This document shows, piece after piece, positions 1 through 8,620 of a DNA stretch of 64,000 nucleotides. The notes under the pieces were generated by a model. It was not told the DNA's origin. It saw only the letters and a program-made list of their open reading frames with translations, and did not search any database. The translations under genes were made by a program, and so were the position numbers. The stretch's first letter is position 1, and every line of letters starts with the position of its first letter. Origin of the DNA: Nibribacter roseus (GTDB lineage Bacteria; Bacteroidota; Bacteroidia; Cytophagales; Hymenobacteraceae); NCBI RefSeq assembly GCF_042662225.1, contig NZ_JBHSYQ010000015.1, forward strand, positions 1-64,000, given 5' to 3'.

Positions 1-50
1 CGCCGAGCCGATGGTACTGCGGTCACACGCGGGAGAGTAGGTAGCCGCCA
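1..50 (+). rRNA. rrf: 5S ribosomal RNA, 3' end (partial)
   Basis: The first bases match the 3' third of a bacterial 5S rRNA: a GCCGATGGTACTGC segment followed by GGGAGAGTAGGTAGCCGCC. The 5' part lies before the window, so this is the tail of an rRNA operon read on the plus strand. The 3' end is estimated from the usual end of the terminal helix. A strong terminator follows at once. Confidence 0.88.
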
Positions 51-62
51 ACCCCCAACAAG

Positions 63-107
63 GAGGCCCCGACAGCTGGAGACAGCAGCCGGGGCCTCTC
101 CTCTTTT
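63..107 (+). terminator. rRNA operon terminator
   Basis: A 9-bp GC-rich stem (GAGGCCCCG at 63-71 with CGGGGCCTC at 90-98) is followed by a pyrimidine run ending in TTTT at 104-107. It lies about 15 bases after the 5S end, as expected for the end of an rRNA operon. Confidence 0.85.
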
Positions 108-491
108 CACGCCGCGCCCGAACACAAGGGCAGGACGCTAGGATAGCCACGCAGGAGGAAACGCCCCCAGCGCAGCGGGTGGCTGGTGGGTGACATGCGG
201 GAGGGGGAACGGGATGCGACCCTCATCAAGCCGCAGGACGTAACCGAGGGGCGGATAGAAGGGAGATGCCTTAGCACTCCGGAACCCTGCCCCAGTCTTA
301 TCGCAAGCTTTGTTCCTCAAAAGAAGCCTCCCTTTTATTCCGGTACGCCTGTACCGTACATTGTTTTCTTCCTCACCTACTTCACTCTCCAAAAGCGGAA
401 AGTGGCTCCGGGCAAGTTTCCGTCACCTCAGCCGATCATTTATGATAGGGCCTATCGCACTATTAATCTTTTTATTCTAAAATTAGCATCA
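108..491. other. Gene-poor stretch after the rRNA operon
   Basis: No gene is supported here. Bases 108-300 are clearly richer in G and C than the flanking protein-coding DNA. A small 6-bp hairpin (CGGTAC/GTACCG) lies at 341-356. Open frames exist on both strands, but they overlap each other and resemble nothing known. The AT content rises after about 430. Confidence 0.5.
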
Positions 492-534
492 ATAGAAAGG
501 GGGGTACTGCATAATGCAGTACCCCCCTTTCTAT
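492..534. terminator. Perfect 21-bp hairpin between convergent units
   Basis: Bases 492-512 pair perfectly with 514-534, leaving a one-base loop. The arms run from ATAGAAA through GGGGGG to TACTGCAT. It lies between the rRNA operon (plus) and purB (minus), so it probably ends transcription of purB and backs up the rRNA terminator. Confidence 0.7.
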
Positions 535-558
535 TTCCTGTTTGGAAGCTGTCTCATA

Positions 559-1911
559 TCAATATAAGGAGATGCCAGTATAGTTAAACGGACTAATTTG
601 TCTTAACTCAGTTTTCACTTCTTCCCTCACGTCCAGCTGTTCAATAAATTCTTGTATAGACTGAGCTGTGATTTTTTCGTTTGTTCTCGTCAAGCCTTTT
701 AATGCTTCGTAAGGAGAGGGATAGCCTTCTCTTCTAAGAACTGTTTGTATAGCCTCTGCTACAACTGCCCAATTTTCTTCAAGGTCTCTGTTTAGTGCTT
801 CTTTATTTAACTGAAGTTTACCTAGCCCTTTCTTAAGAGACTTTAGTGCCAGGAATGAATGTGAAAGAGGAACTCCTATATTGCGCAATACCGTAGAGTC
901 TGTTAAATCACGTTGTAATCTTGAAATGGGCAATTTTTCAGCTAAAAAGCCATAGATAGCGTTGGCCATACCAAGATTTCCCTCTGCATTCTCAAAATCT
1001 ATAGGGTTTACTTTATGAGGCATGGCAGAGGAGCCAATTTCTCCCTCCTTTATCTTCTGTTTGAAATACCCCATAGATATATACTGCCATACATCTCTGG
1101 AGAAATCCATGAGTATTGTGTTTACTCTCTTGAAGCAGTCAAAGAGTGCAGCTAAATTATCATAATGTTCTATCTGGGTTGTTACCTGGCTACGTGTCAG
1201 AGAGAGTTTATCCTTTAGAAATTTATTGGCAAATGCAGCCCAATCAATGGTGGGGTAAGCAACGTAGTGAGCGTTAAAATTGCCAGTAGCCCCTCCAAAC
1301 TTACCTGACATAGGTATTTGTGAGAGTAGTTTTATTTGGTTCTCCAGTCGCTCAACAAACACCTGTATTTCTTTGCCTAATTTAGTGGGAGAAGCAGGTT
1401 GCCCATGGGTATGTGCTAACATAGGAACTTCTTTCCATTCCTGTGTTAGAGCTTTAAGTTCAACTATGATGGATGTCAGCTGAGGGATATAGATTCCGTC
1501 TACAGCATCTTTAAGCAGTAGAGGTATAGCCGTGTTATTGATGTCTTGGGAAGTTAACCCAAAATGTACAAATTCTTTTTGCTGGCCAATTCCCAATTCA
1601 TCAAATTTATCTTTGATAAAATATTCTACTGCTTTTACATCGTGATTTGTAGTCTTTTCCGTTTCCTTTATAGCTTGTGCATCTTCAAAGCTAAAGTCTT
1701 CGTAGATGCTGCGCATTTTAGGGAACAGGCTGGCGTCTACCTCTTGTAATTGCGGCAGAGGCAGTTCACACAAAGCTATGTAGTATTCAATTTCTACTAA
1801 GAGGCGGTATTTAATCAATCCAAATTCAGAAAAGAAAGGAGCTAGTTCTTGTACCTGAGAACGATAACGACCATCTATTGGCGAAATAGCAGAGAGTGCA
1901 GATAAATTCAT
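559..1911 (-). CDS. purB: Adenylosuccinate lyase
   Basis: Acts twice in purine synthesis: it splits fumarate from SAICAR and from adenylosuccinate. The protein starts MNLSALSAISPIDGRY, the usual N-terminus, where SPIDGRY binds substrate. The fumarase/lyase signature SSAMPHKVNP lies about two thirds along and carries the flexible-loop serine. Length, 450 residues, is normal. An in-frame ATG six codons upstream (1929) also exists, but the family alignment favours 1911. The gene is monocistronic and converges on the 5S rRNA, with a perfect hairpin at 492-534 just past its stop. Confidence 0.95.
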   Translation of the reverse strand: MNLSALSAISPIDGRYRSQVQELAPFFSEFGLIKYRLLVEIEYYIALCELPLPQLQEVDASLFPKMRSIYEDFSFEDAQAIKETEKTTNHDVKAVEYFIKDKFDELGIGQQKEFVHFGLTSQDINNTAIPLLLKDAVDGIYIPQLTSIIVELKALTQEWKEVPMLAHTHGQPASPTKLGKEIQVFVERLENQIKLLSQIPMSGKFGGATGNFNAHYVAYPTIDWAAFANKFLKDKLSLTRSQVTTQIEHYDNLAALFDCFKRVNTILMDFSRDVWQYISMGYFKQKIKEGEIGSSAMPHKVNPIDFENAEGNLGMANAIYGFLAEKLPISRLQRDLTDSTVLRNIGVPLSHSFLALKSLKKGLGKLQLNKEALNRDLEENWAVVAEAIQTVLRREGYPSPYEALKGLTRTNEKITAQSIQEFIEQLDVREEVKTELRQISPFNYTGISLY

Positions 1912-2088
1912 GACAAATAATTTTCTCAAAGATAATCATGTTCCGTTATAGGGAAGCAGGAGTTTGGAATTGTTTCAAAAAGCGTAGCCAAGAAGAGGTG
2001 GAGAATCTGCAAAAGTTAAACTTTTCAGTGATTCTTACGTATTTTTCGATCTGCATAGCTTTACGTCTGTAGGTATCAGGTAAAGCGT

Positions 2089-2096
2089 TACTTTTG
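2089..2096 (+). promoter_or_regulatory. Putative Bacteroidota -7 element (TACTTTTG)
   Basis: TACTTTTG fits the Bacteroidota -7 consensus TAnnTTTG and lies 57 bases before the TTG start of the AsmA/GT51 gene. No clear TTG -33 box was found at the right distance. Confidence 0.4.
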
Positions 2097-2152
2097 TTGG
2101 AAGTGTACTTATGTAGTGCCCACTAATCCATTAGAATATAGAAATCATCACC

Positions 2153-4153
2153 TTGTCTAAATTCAAAGAATTTTTCTCCCGCCATAAAAAGAAGCTGCTG
2201 ATTGGCTTAGGCATTTTTGTTGCCTTGATAGTAGTTCTTATAGTTGTATTTCTGGTAAACCGGCAACGCCTATTGCAATATGCAGTAACAAAAGTGATTC
2301 AAAAGGTAGAAAACAAATACCCAGCAGATCTACACATTGGCCAAGCTACCTTTCTTGATCTGAATACTGTATTAGTCACAGACATAGGCTTTACGCCCAA
2401 TAACGGCACTAAACTGCTTCAGGTTGATACTGTTGAGGCTACTGTAAGTTTCCGTTCGTTGTTTCTGGGCCGTTTAGTGTTCAAACAATTTGATGTGGCT
2501 AGCGGGTTAGTGACTGCGGTACGCAAAGACAGCGTAGATAATTTTTCATTTCTCTTAAAGAGCAAAAAAGAAAAAGAAACTCCTGAAGCGAACAAGCCTA
2601 GAACAAATTATGGCACAGTATTGAACCGGTTAATTGAGACAGCCTTTGAAAACGTGCCTGATGGGGTAAACTTCCGTGATTTAGGAGTAGTCTTCAGAAA
2701 TAACGATCGGGTTATAGATATGCGACTGCCTTCACTTACTGTGGAAGATGGCGCTATTTTAGCCCTAATGACCATTTCCACTGACTCTGTCACAAATACC
2801 ATGCGCGTGAATGGCGTAATTGATCCTGATCGGTATCTGCTTTCAGCAAAAATGTATGGCGAAGAGAAGGGAGGCATAACAGTACCTTACATTCAGCAGA
2901 AGTTTGGGGCTACTATGCACTTTGACACTTTAAGCCTAAGTATAACTGATAAGGAATTCAAAAATAACCAGCTAACAATAACTGGTGAAACAAGTGCCCA
3001 TAGCCTGGTGCTTAACCACCCTAAAATAGCCGATGAAGATGTGTTTGTGCGTGATGGTGCGCTTAAATATGTTATCACCTTAGGAGACCATTATTATTCA
3101 CTAGATACTCTTTCTGAAGTACGCATCAACAAAGCGGTCTTTTACCCACGGGCAACTTATGAAACAAGACCGAACCGCAAAATAGGAATCAAGATTGATT
3201 CACCTAACATAGAGGCAAATGATCTTTTTGAGTCAATGCCTCCAGGGCTTTTCGATTCATTTCAGGGGATGAAGGCAACTGGAAGCTTTGACTACCACTT
3301 AAACTTTTATGTGGACATGGCCAAGGTAGACAGCCTTACCTTTGAATCAGATTTGAATGCTCAGAACCTGAAAATTACTGATTATGGCGCTGTTGATTTG
3401 CGTAAACTCAATCAAGAATTTACGCATATGGTGTACGAAGATGGTAAAGTAGTGCGGGAGTTCAAAGTTGGTCCCTCTAACCCGAACTTTGTGCCTTACA
3501 ACCAGATCTCTGACTATTTAAAGCATGCTATACTGACTGCAGAAGATCCTAGGTTCTTTTCGCATAAAGGTTTTCATGAAGGTGCTTTCAGAATGTCTCT
3601 GATAACAAATATCAAAGAGAAATCTTTTGTGAGGGGAGGTAGTACCGTATCAATGCAGCTGGTGAAAAATGCCTTTCTGACCAGAAAAAAAACCATCACT
3701 AGAAAAGTTGAGGAGGCGCTGATAGTATGGCTGATTGAAAACCAAAAGTTGGTGTCAAAACAGCGGATGTATGAGGTATACCTGAATATAATTGAGTGGG
3801 GGCCAAATGTGTATGGTGTAAAAGAGGGAGCTGAATTTTACTTCAGCAAGCACCCCAGTCAGCTTACTCTAGAGGAGAGCCTTTTCATGGCGAGCATAGT
3901 GCCGAAGCCCAAGCAATACAGAACGTATTTTGATGTATATGGCGGTTTGCGGGCTTACCCAAGGTATTTCTTTAGGCTAATCAGCGGAAACATGGCCAAA
4001 AGAGGTCTCATCTCAGAAAGTGAGCGCCAGAGTGTCTCGCCCTATGTAAACTTACAGGGTAGAGCCGGAAATTTTGTGATAGCCAGACCAGATACCACAC
4101 AAGTAACCATGGATACCCTACAACTGGCTCCTATTGATTTATTAGATTTTTGA
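2153..4153 (+). CDS. AsmA-like domain fused to a GT51 peptidoglycan transglycosylase
   Basis: A 666-residue protein that begins at a TTG codon. Residues about 15-36 form one membrane anchor after a basic stretch (RHKKK). Residues about 40-400 resemble the AsmA/DUF748 type of periplasmic beta-rich domain. Residues about 430-620 are a glycosyltransferase-51 domain, which polymerises lipid II into glycan strands. Its TAEDPRFFSHKG motif holds the catalytic Glu (about residue 464), followed by GGSTVSMQLVKN and an IEWGPNVYG motif. There is no transpeptidase domain, so it is monofunctional. A canonical MtgA is about 240 residues; the long N-terminal domain is the unusual part. A terminator follows 10 bases after the stop. 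Confidence 0.85.
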   Translation: MSKFKEFFSRHKKKLLIGLGIFVALIVVLIVVFLVNRQRLLQYAVTKVIQKVENKYPADLHIGQATFLDLNTVLVTDIGFTPNNGTKLLQVDTVEATVSFRSLFLGRLVFKQFDVASGLVTAVRKDSVDNFSFLLKSKKEKETPEANKPRTNYGTVLNRLIETAFENVPDGVNFRDLGVVFRNNDRVIDMRLPSLTVEDGAILALMTISTDSVTNTMRVNGVIDPDRYLLSAKMYGEEKGGITVPYIQQKFGATMHFDTLSLSITDKEFKNNQLTITGETSAHSLVLNHPKIADEDVFVRDGALKYVITLGDHYYSLDTLSEVRINKAVFYPRATYETRPNRKIGIKIDSPNIEANDLFESMPPGLFDSFQGMKATGSFDYHLNFYVDMAKVDSLTFESDLNAQNLKITDYGAVDLRKLNQEFTHMVYEDGKVVREFKVGPSNPNFVPYNQISDYLKHAILTAEDPRFFSHKGFHEGAFRMSLITNIKEKSFVRGGSTVSMQLVKNAFLTRKKTITRKVEEALIVWLIENQKLVSKQRMYEVYLNIIEWGPNVYGVKEGAEFYFSKHPSQLTLEESLFMASIVPKPKQYRTYFDVYGGLRAYPRYFFRLISGNMAKRGLISESERQSVSPYVNLQGRAGNFVIARPDTTQVTMDTLQLAPIDLLDF

Positions 4154-4162
4154 TACACACAT

Positions 4163-4205
4163 ACCATAGAAAAGGCCGATGATATACATCGGCCTTTTCT
4201 ATGGT
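4163..4205 (+). terminator. Intrinsic terminator of the AsmA/GT51 gene
   Basis: Bases 4163-4181 pair perfectly with 4187-4205 (19 bp, five-base loop). The core is AAAAGGCCGATG, with the T-run inside the right arm. It lies 10 bases after the stop at 4153. Confidence 0.85.
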
Positions 4206-4358
4206 AGAATGCCTTGTCTAACTTGAGTAGTGGCTGGAGATCTGCTAAAGTGATTACAAGTCTTGAACCATATTTAAATTCAAGAGAAACAGTTCAATAG
4301 TTTATAAAAGCAGAAGTACTATAGCTATTCTCAAATCATTTTTCAAAGAAAGATGCAA

Positions 4359-4417
4359 ATGCAGAAGCCGTTTTTAAGCTGTTTATCAAAAAAACAGCTT
4401 AAAAACGGCTTCTGCAT
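4359..4417. repeat. Intergenic palindrome 1 (26-bp perfect stem)
   Basis: Bases 4359-4384 pair perfectly with 4392-4417; the loop is ATCAAAA. The core is TTTTTAAGCTGTTT / AAACAGCTTAAAAA and the outer arm is GCAGAAGCCG. It belongs to the palindrome family described in the findings. It lies between a terminated plus-strand gene and the 3' end of terC (minus), 20 bases from an N-run. Confidence 0.85.
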
Positions 4418-4436
4418 GTACGTTGATATAGGCTAC

Positions 4437-4507
4437 NNNNNNNNNNNNNNNNNNNNNNNNNNNNNNNNNNNNNNNNNNNNNNNNNNNNNNNNNNNNNNNN
4501 NNNNNNN
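4437..4507. other. Assembly gap (71 N)
   Basis: A run of N that removes the 3' end of the TerC gene. The true gap length is unknown. It starts 20 bases after a 26-bp perfect hairpin. Confidence 0.99.
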
Positions 4508-5455
4508 TCCTTCCTCATCAGGAAAAGGCATGGTGGGTTTATCCTTTTTAGGAAACACCAGTGAAAGAATAACAGACACAGTTAAGATAAACGCTACCAC
4601 TGTAAGAGCCACCACCATGTTCATGTGGTAGATATCTGACAACACTAGTTTTATACCTATGAAAACTAGAATTAAAGACAAGCCATAGTGCAGATAATGG
4701 AAAAGCTGCATAATTCCGGCTAAGGCAAAATAAAGTGCCCGTAAGCCAAGCAACGCAAAAACATTTGAGGTGTAAACTATAAAGGGATCTTTTGAAATAG
4801 CCAGAATAGCCGGAATAGAGTCAGCGGCAAATACCACATCTGTGGTTTCTACCATAACCAACACCAAAAACAGAGGGGTAGCAAAAAGCGTCTTATCAAT
4901 TTTTACAAAGAATTTGTCACCGTAGTGCCGTTTAGTCACGGGCATATAGCGGCTAACGAATTTAAGTATAGGGTTACTGTCTGGGTCTATCTCTTCGTCT
5001 CCGGAACTGAAGGCCATTTTAGCGCCTGTAAAGATTAGGAATGCGCCCAGTATGTAAATAATGAAGTGGAACTTGGCTAGTAAGGCAACACCTGCTAATA
5101 TAAATACGCCTCTGAAGAACAAGGCTCCTAAAACTCCCCAAAAAAGAATTTTATGCTGAAATGCAGCAGGCACCTGAAAAAAATTGAAGATGAGAATAAA
5201 GACGAACAGGTTGTCAACGCTCAGTGATTTCTCTATCAGATAAGCCGTCAAGAACTCAAGGGCCGGTCCGCTACCTTTCCAATAGTAAATACCTACATTG
5301 AACGCTAAAGAAAGCAGAACCCAAAAAGCACTCCATAAAAGGGCTTCCTTTATTTTAACTACATGGGTTTTTCTATGGAATACGAAAAGGTCAAGAGCCA
5401 GTAAGGCCACCACGAATGCGTTAAATCCTACCCAGAAATAAATGTTTGTTTCCAC
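4508..5455 (-). CDS. TerC family integral membrane protein (3' end in gap)
   Basis: TerC/Alx family proteins are multi-pass inner-membrane proteins linked to tellurite resistance and to manganese export or co-insertion of metal into exported proteins. The visible part has about eight hydrophobic segments. It also has the family motifs: acidic residues in the SLSVDNLFVFILIF segment, and the second-half VVFAADSIPAILAISKDPF segment, whose Asp residues are conserved. The C-terminus after ...PFPDEEG is lost in the N-run. The start at 5455 gives METNIYFWVGFNAFVVALLALD, typical for the family. Substrate is not predictable from sequence. Confidence 0.9.
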
Positions 5456-5588
5456 AGTAATGAATAATTAGCCAAACACCTCGGCTTGAAAAGAAGCGAT
5501 TATTACCCTTTGTAGCCAGTGTTACACCAGTACAAAGTCTGAAAGATACGGTGAATCTGTGGCAAAACCACAGAAAAAGAATTGTTGC

Positions 5589-5630
5589 GCTGGTTTAGCG
5601 GTGTTTTTAGAAAAACAGGCGAAAAACAGC
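5589..5630. repeat. Intergenic palindrome (imperfect)
   Basis: Left arm 5589-5608 and right arm 5611-5630 pair at roughly 15 of 20 positions. The right arm reads AAAAACAGGCGAAAAACAGC, the family core. It lies just 3' of the glycosyltransferase gene that ends at 5641 and upstream of terC. Confidence 0.65.
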
Positions 5631-5640
5631 CATAGCAGGT

Positions 5641-6372
5641 TTATCTGGCAAAACTCCGGAAGTAACTGCTAACCTTCATCTGAATTACCCCAAGAAATGC
5701 CTCTCTAATGATACCCTTGCTCATCTTAGATTGTCCTTTGGTACGGTCAGTGAATATAATAGGTACTTCAATAATTTTAAAGCCGTATTTGTACGTCAGA
5801 AACTTCATCTCAATCTGAAAGGCGTAGCCAATAAACCGAATCCGGTCAAGATTGATTGTCTCCAATACTCTACGGGTATAACATTTAAAACCAGCGGTGG
5901 CGTCATGTATGGGCATGCCTGTAATTAAACGGACATAGCGGCTGGCAAAGTAAGAAAGAAGTACTCTGCTCATGGGCCAGTTCACCACATTTACCCCGTT
6001 GCTGTATCGGCTACCAATAGCCATGTCATTCCCTTCCTGTGCGCAAGCGTGGTATAGCCGTACCAAATCCTCGGGGTTATGCGAGAAATCAGCATCCATT
6101 TCAAAAATATACTGATAACCCGAGCGCAAGGCATATTTGAAGCCGTGTATATAGGCCGTTCCTAAACCTAACTTACCTTTACGTTGCTCCAGAAAAAGCC
6201 GGTCTGGGTACTCTGACTGCAGTTGCATGACAGCTTCGGCTGTACCGTCAGGTGAGTTGTCATCTACAATCAATACATGAAAAGGGTGGGGCAAAGAAAA
6301 TACCTTCCGGATAATAGCCTGAATATTTTCTATCTCATTATATGTAGGGATAACCACCACCGACTCTTTCAT
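5641..6372 (-). CDS. Polyprenol monophosphomannose synthase-like GT2 glycosyltransferase
   Basis: A 243-residue family-2 glycosyltransferase of the DPM1 type, which moves a sugar (usually mannose) from a nucleotide donor to a polyprenyl phosphate on the cytoplasmic membrane face. Visible motifs are VVIPTYNE at the N-terminus, VDDNSPDGT, and FEMDADFSHNPED, whose DAD is the metal/nucleotide-binding motif. The C-terminal VPIIFTDRTKGQSKMS stretch is typical of DPM synthases. No membrane anchor is present, unlike GtrB-type proteins. It lies 24 bases after the protoporphyrinogen oxidase gene on the same strand and may be co-transcribed. Confidence 0.88.
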   Translation of the reverse strand: MKESVVVIPTYNEIENIQAIIRKVFSLPHPFHVLIVDDNSPDGTAEAVMQLQSEYPDRLFLEQRKGKLGLGTAYIHGFKYALRSGYQYIFEMDADFSHNPEDLVRLYHACAQEGNDMAIGSRYSNGVNVVNWPMSRVLLSYFASRYVRLITGMPIHDATAGFKCYTRRVLETINLDRIRFIGYAFQIEMKFLTYKYGFKIIEVPIIFTDRTKGQSKMSKGIIREAFLGVIQMKVSSYFRSFAR

Positions 6373-6396
6373 CCCCCAAATATAGATGAATCAGGT

Positions 6397-7737
6397 TTAT
6401 TGCACGGAAGGCAGCATGGAATATATTTTTTGGGCCAATTGTCGTGCATAGCGTATGCAGTCTGGTACTGAGGGACCTGCCATCCAGTTGGCGCAGGCAA
6501 ACAATTTTTCCTTCTCCAGCTTTGAAACCAATTCGTGCACATCCAAAATAAACATATCAGGCTGCGGAATTGCCTGAGGCCATACCTGGCAATGTTGAAA
6601 CAGTGGAGTATCAGCCGAAATATTGTAGTTAGCCTTGAGCTCAATATGAGTACGGTGTTTGATCTCCGTTTCAGGGTAATGGGTATGAATAGGAGCCTGG
6701 GTTCCTCCCACAAATGAAGAGAAAAGAACTTCATCGTCGGGGCAGAGGCGAGGGAAGAGAGAACTGCTCCAGATAGAGCCCGCTGTAAATTGCTTTTCTT
6801 TAGCCGGGTGCAAGGCACCAAAACCATTTACGTCATGGCCAATGGTATGCTTATGATAAGCAGAATGGACCACCGCCATAGGGGAATAGGTGACGTTCTG
6901 CAGTGCCGCGGCCAGGCCCGGAGCCGTGTACTCCAGTTGTTCGGCAGCCTTATGCGCGGGTAACGCCATTATCACAGCATCATATTCTACTTCGCTAAGG
7001 CCTTCTTCATCATTCTTGATACTCAGAAAATATTTGCCATGGGTACGATGCACCATTTCAACTTGGTGATCTAGGTGCAGCGAAATTAGCTTTGACGCAA
7101 TTGCTTTGGGTAGTGCCTGCAAGCCATGGGTTAAGGTAAAAACAGGATGGCGGTCTGGCTGCTCTTCTTTGGTGAGGGCCTTAAGTATGGAGCCGTGCTG
7201 TTTTTCCATTTCTTTGATGTACGGAAAAGTTTTCTCAAGCAGCAGTTGATCAGGGTCTCCGCCATAAATGCCAGCTACCATAGGCTTCACCAAGTAATCC
7301 ACCACCTCCTGCCCAAAACGTCGTTTGAAAAAGTGGCTTATTGTTTCTTCTGGAATATCTTGGACAGGCTTCTGAGGCTCCTGGGCAATCTGTAATTTGG
7401 TGCGCCAGCTAAAGAAAGAACTCATCAGTAACTTAACCGGTGAGTTGGGGAGGCAATGGTACTTGCCGTCTTTGCGGATAAAACGATTCTGAGAGACCTG
7501 TGCTGGCTGCACAATTTCATCATTAAGTTTCAGCTCATGCAATAATTCTTGTAGATCAGGGGTAAGTTGCAGCGAATGCGGCCCTAACTCAAGCTGATAG
7601 TCACCCACACGGGGGCTTTTGATTAAGCCACCTGCTTCGGCCTCGGCTTCAAACAAGTCATACCGCATTCCAAGTTTTTGGAGGTAGTACGCCACGGCCA
7701 ACCCTGATATTCCTGCTCCTATAATGGCTACTCTCAT
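6397..7737 (-). CDS. hemG: Protoporphyrinogen/coproporphyrinogen oxidase (FAD type)
   Basis: Oxidises a porphyrinogen to the porphyrin near the end of haem synthesis. The protein starts with the FAD Rossmann motif VAIIGAGISGLAVAYYLQ, followed by the substrate-side motif GGLIKSPRVGDYQLELGPHSLQ. The C-terminus has a GPSVPDCIRYARQLAQKI helix typical of FAD binding in HemY enzymes. Length, 446 residues, is usual. The same enzyme type is called hemY in some bacteria and hemG in others; it is not the E. coli flavodoxin-like HemG. It is the first gene of a short minus-strand pair with the glycosyltransferase. Confidence 0.9.
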   Translation of the reverse strand: MRVAIIGAGISGLAVAYYLQKLGMRYDLFEAEAEAGGLIKSPRVGDYQLELGPHSLQLTPDLQELLHELKLNDEIVQPAQVSQNRFIRKDGKYHCLPNSPVKLLMSSFFSWRTKLQIAQEPQKPVQDIPEETISHFFKRRFGQEVVDYLVKPMVAGIYGGDPDQLLLEKTFPYIKEMEKQHGSILKALTKEEQPDRHPVFTLTHGLQALPKAIASKLISLHLDHQVEMVHRTHGKYFLSIKNDEEGLSEVEYDAVIMALPAHKAAEQLEYTAPGLAAALQNVTYSPMAVVHSAYHKHTIGHDVNGFGALHPAKEKQFTAGSIWSSSLFPRLCPDDEVLFSSFVGGTQAPIHTHYPETEIKHRTHIELKANYNISADTPLFQHCQVWPQAIPQPDMFILDVHELVSKLEKEKLFACANWMAGPSVPDCIRYARQLAQKIYSMLPSVQ

Positions 7738-7783
7738 GTACTAAACAAAAGCTTTGCTTCAGAAATACGTGAACTACCTCTGT

Positions 7784-7822
7784 TTGATTTGGAGCCTTTT
7801 TAGAGAAATTAGCCTATAAACA
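7784..7822. repeat. Degenerate palindrome upstream of the GmhB-like gene
   Basis: A GGAGCCTTTTTAGAGAAATTAGCC segment, broken here as GGAGCC-TTTTTAGAGAAA-TTAGCC, keeps the spacing of the palindrome family with weak pairing. A word found in palindrome 1 (GCAGAAGCCGTT) recurs shortly after, at about 7844-7855. Confidence 0.4.
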
Positions 7823-7867
7823 ATTTTTGCTCTTCAATTATGTGCAGAAGCCGTTAATTTAGAGGCT

Positions 7868-8401
7868 ATGGAAGAGAATATACAGTTGCCGAAAAACAAA
7901 GCCATTTTTCTGGATCGTGATGGAGTGTTGAACTTGGAGCGCGGTGACTATACTTGGCGGCTCTCTGATTTTGAAGTTTGCCCAGGAGTGCCCGAAGCAT
8001 TGGCTATGTTAAAGAAGGCGGGTTATTATTTGATCGTAGTAACAAACCAAGCGGGGGTGGCCAAAGGCATCTACAGCAAATCTGATGTATTGGCTTGCCA
8101 TGAGAAGCTACAAAGGGAATGCGGCAACTTGTTAGATGCACTTTACATGGCACCGGGGCACCCAAATTTTTCAGAATCTTTAGCACGTAAACCTAATAGT
8201 CTCATGCTGGAGAAAGCAATGGCGCGGTTTAACATAGACCCAGCGCATAGTTGGCTGGTGGGGGACAAAATGCGAGATGTAGAAGCGGCTTTTAAAGTAG
8301 GAGTGAAGTCTATTCTGGTAGGGGAATACCCTCCTACAACTCATCAATGGCAGGCAAAGGATTTACTGGAGGCTGCCCACTTCATTACCATGGAACATTG
8401 A
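7868..8401 (+). CDS. GmhB-like HAD-IIIA phosphatase
   Basis: A 177-residue HAD-superfamily phosphatase closest to D-glycero-D-manno-heptose 1,7-bisphosphate 7-phosphatase, an enzyme of lipopolysaccharide core synthesis. Motif I is FLDRDGVLN (nucleophile and acid Asp), motif II is VVTNQAG, the lysine is in ARKPNSLML, and motif IV is WLVGDKMRDVEAA. The zinc-binding Cys/His loop normal in GmhB (CPHHP..C.C) is replaced by MAPGHPNFSESLA, which has no cysteines. Either the metal site is lost or the substrate differs. It is monocistronic, with a terminator at 8571-8593. Confidence 0.8.
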   Translation: MEENIQLPKNKAIFLDRDGVLNLERGDYTWRLSDFEVCPGVPEALAMLKKAGYYLIVVTNQAGVAKGIYSKSDVLACHEKLQRECGNLLDALYMAPGHPNFSESLARKPNSLMLEKAMARFNIDPAHSWLVGDKMRDVEAAFKVGVKSILVGEYPPTTHQWQAKDLLEAAHFITMEH

Positions 8402-8408
8402 TATTTTA

Positions 8409-8441
8409 TGCGTCTATTTCTGAAAACAGGCAAAAAACAGC
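8409..8441. repeat. Degenerate half palindrome
   Basis: CTATTTCTGAAAACAGGC followed by AAAAAACAGC keeps the right arm of the palindrome family. The left arm is eroded. It lies directly after the GmhB-like stop codon. Confidence 0.4.
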
Positions 8442-8570
8442 TTCAGCACTATAGAAAAGTAAAACTATAAACTCTAGCCGGTTTAGTTAAAAACATTGAC
8501 TAGGATAAAGTGTCTTAAGTTGATCTGATTCTGACAGGCCTTTAAACCTACACCAGTATAAAAACAAAAA

Positions 8571-8593
8571 AGCCGGAATAATTCCGGCTTTTT
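8571..8593. terminator. Intrinsic terminator
   Basis: AGCCGGAAT (8571-8579) pairs with ATTCCGGCT (8581-8589), flanked by A-runs on the left and T-runs on the right. It can serve both the GmhB-like gene (plus) and the small lipoprotein gene (minus). Confidence 0.8.
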
Positions 8594-8620
8594 ATATCTG
8601 TCAATCTATCAGAGATAGGT

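Noticed and set aside
138..587. Two overlapping open frames on opposite strands after the 5S rRNA
   Set aside because: They overlap each other, run through the 492-534 hairpin (plus-strand one), lack any recognisable domain and lie in a GC-rich block where long frames arise by chance.
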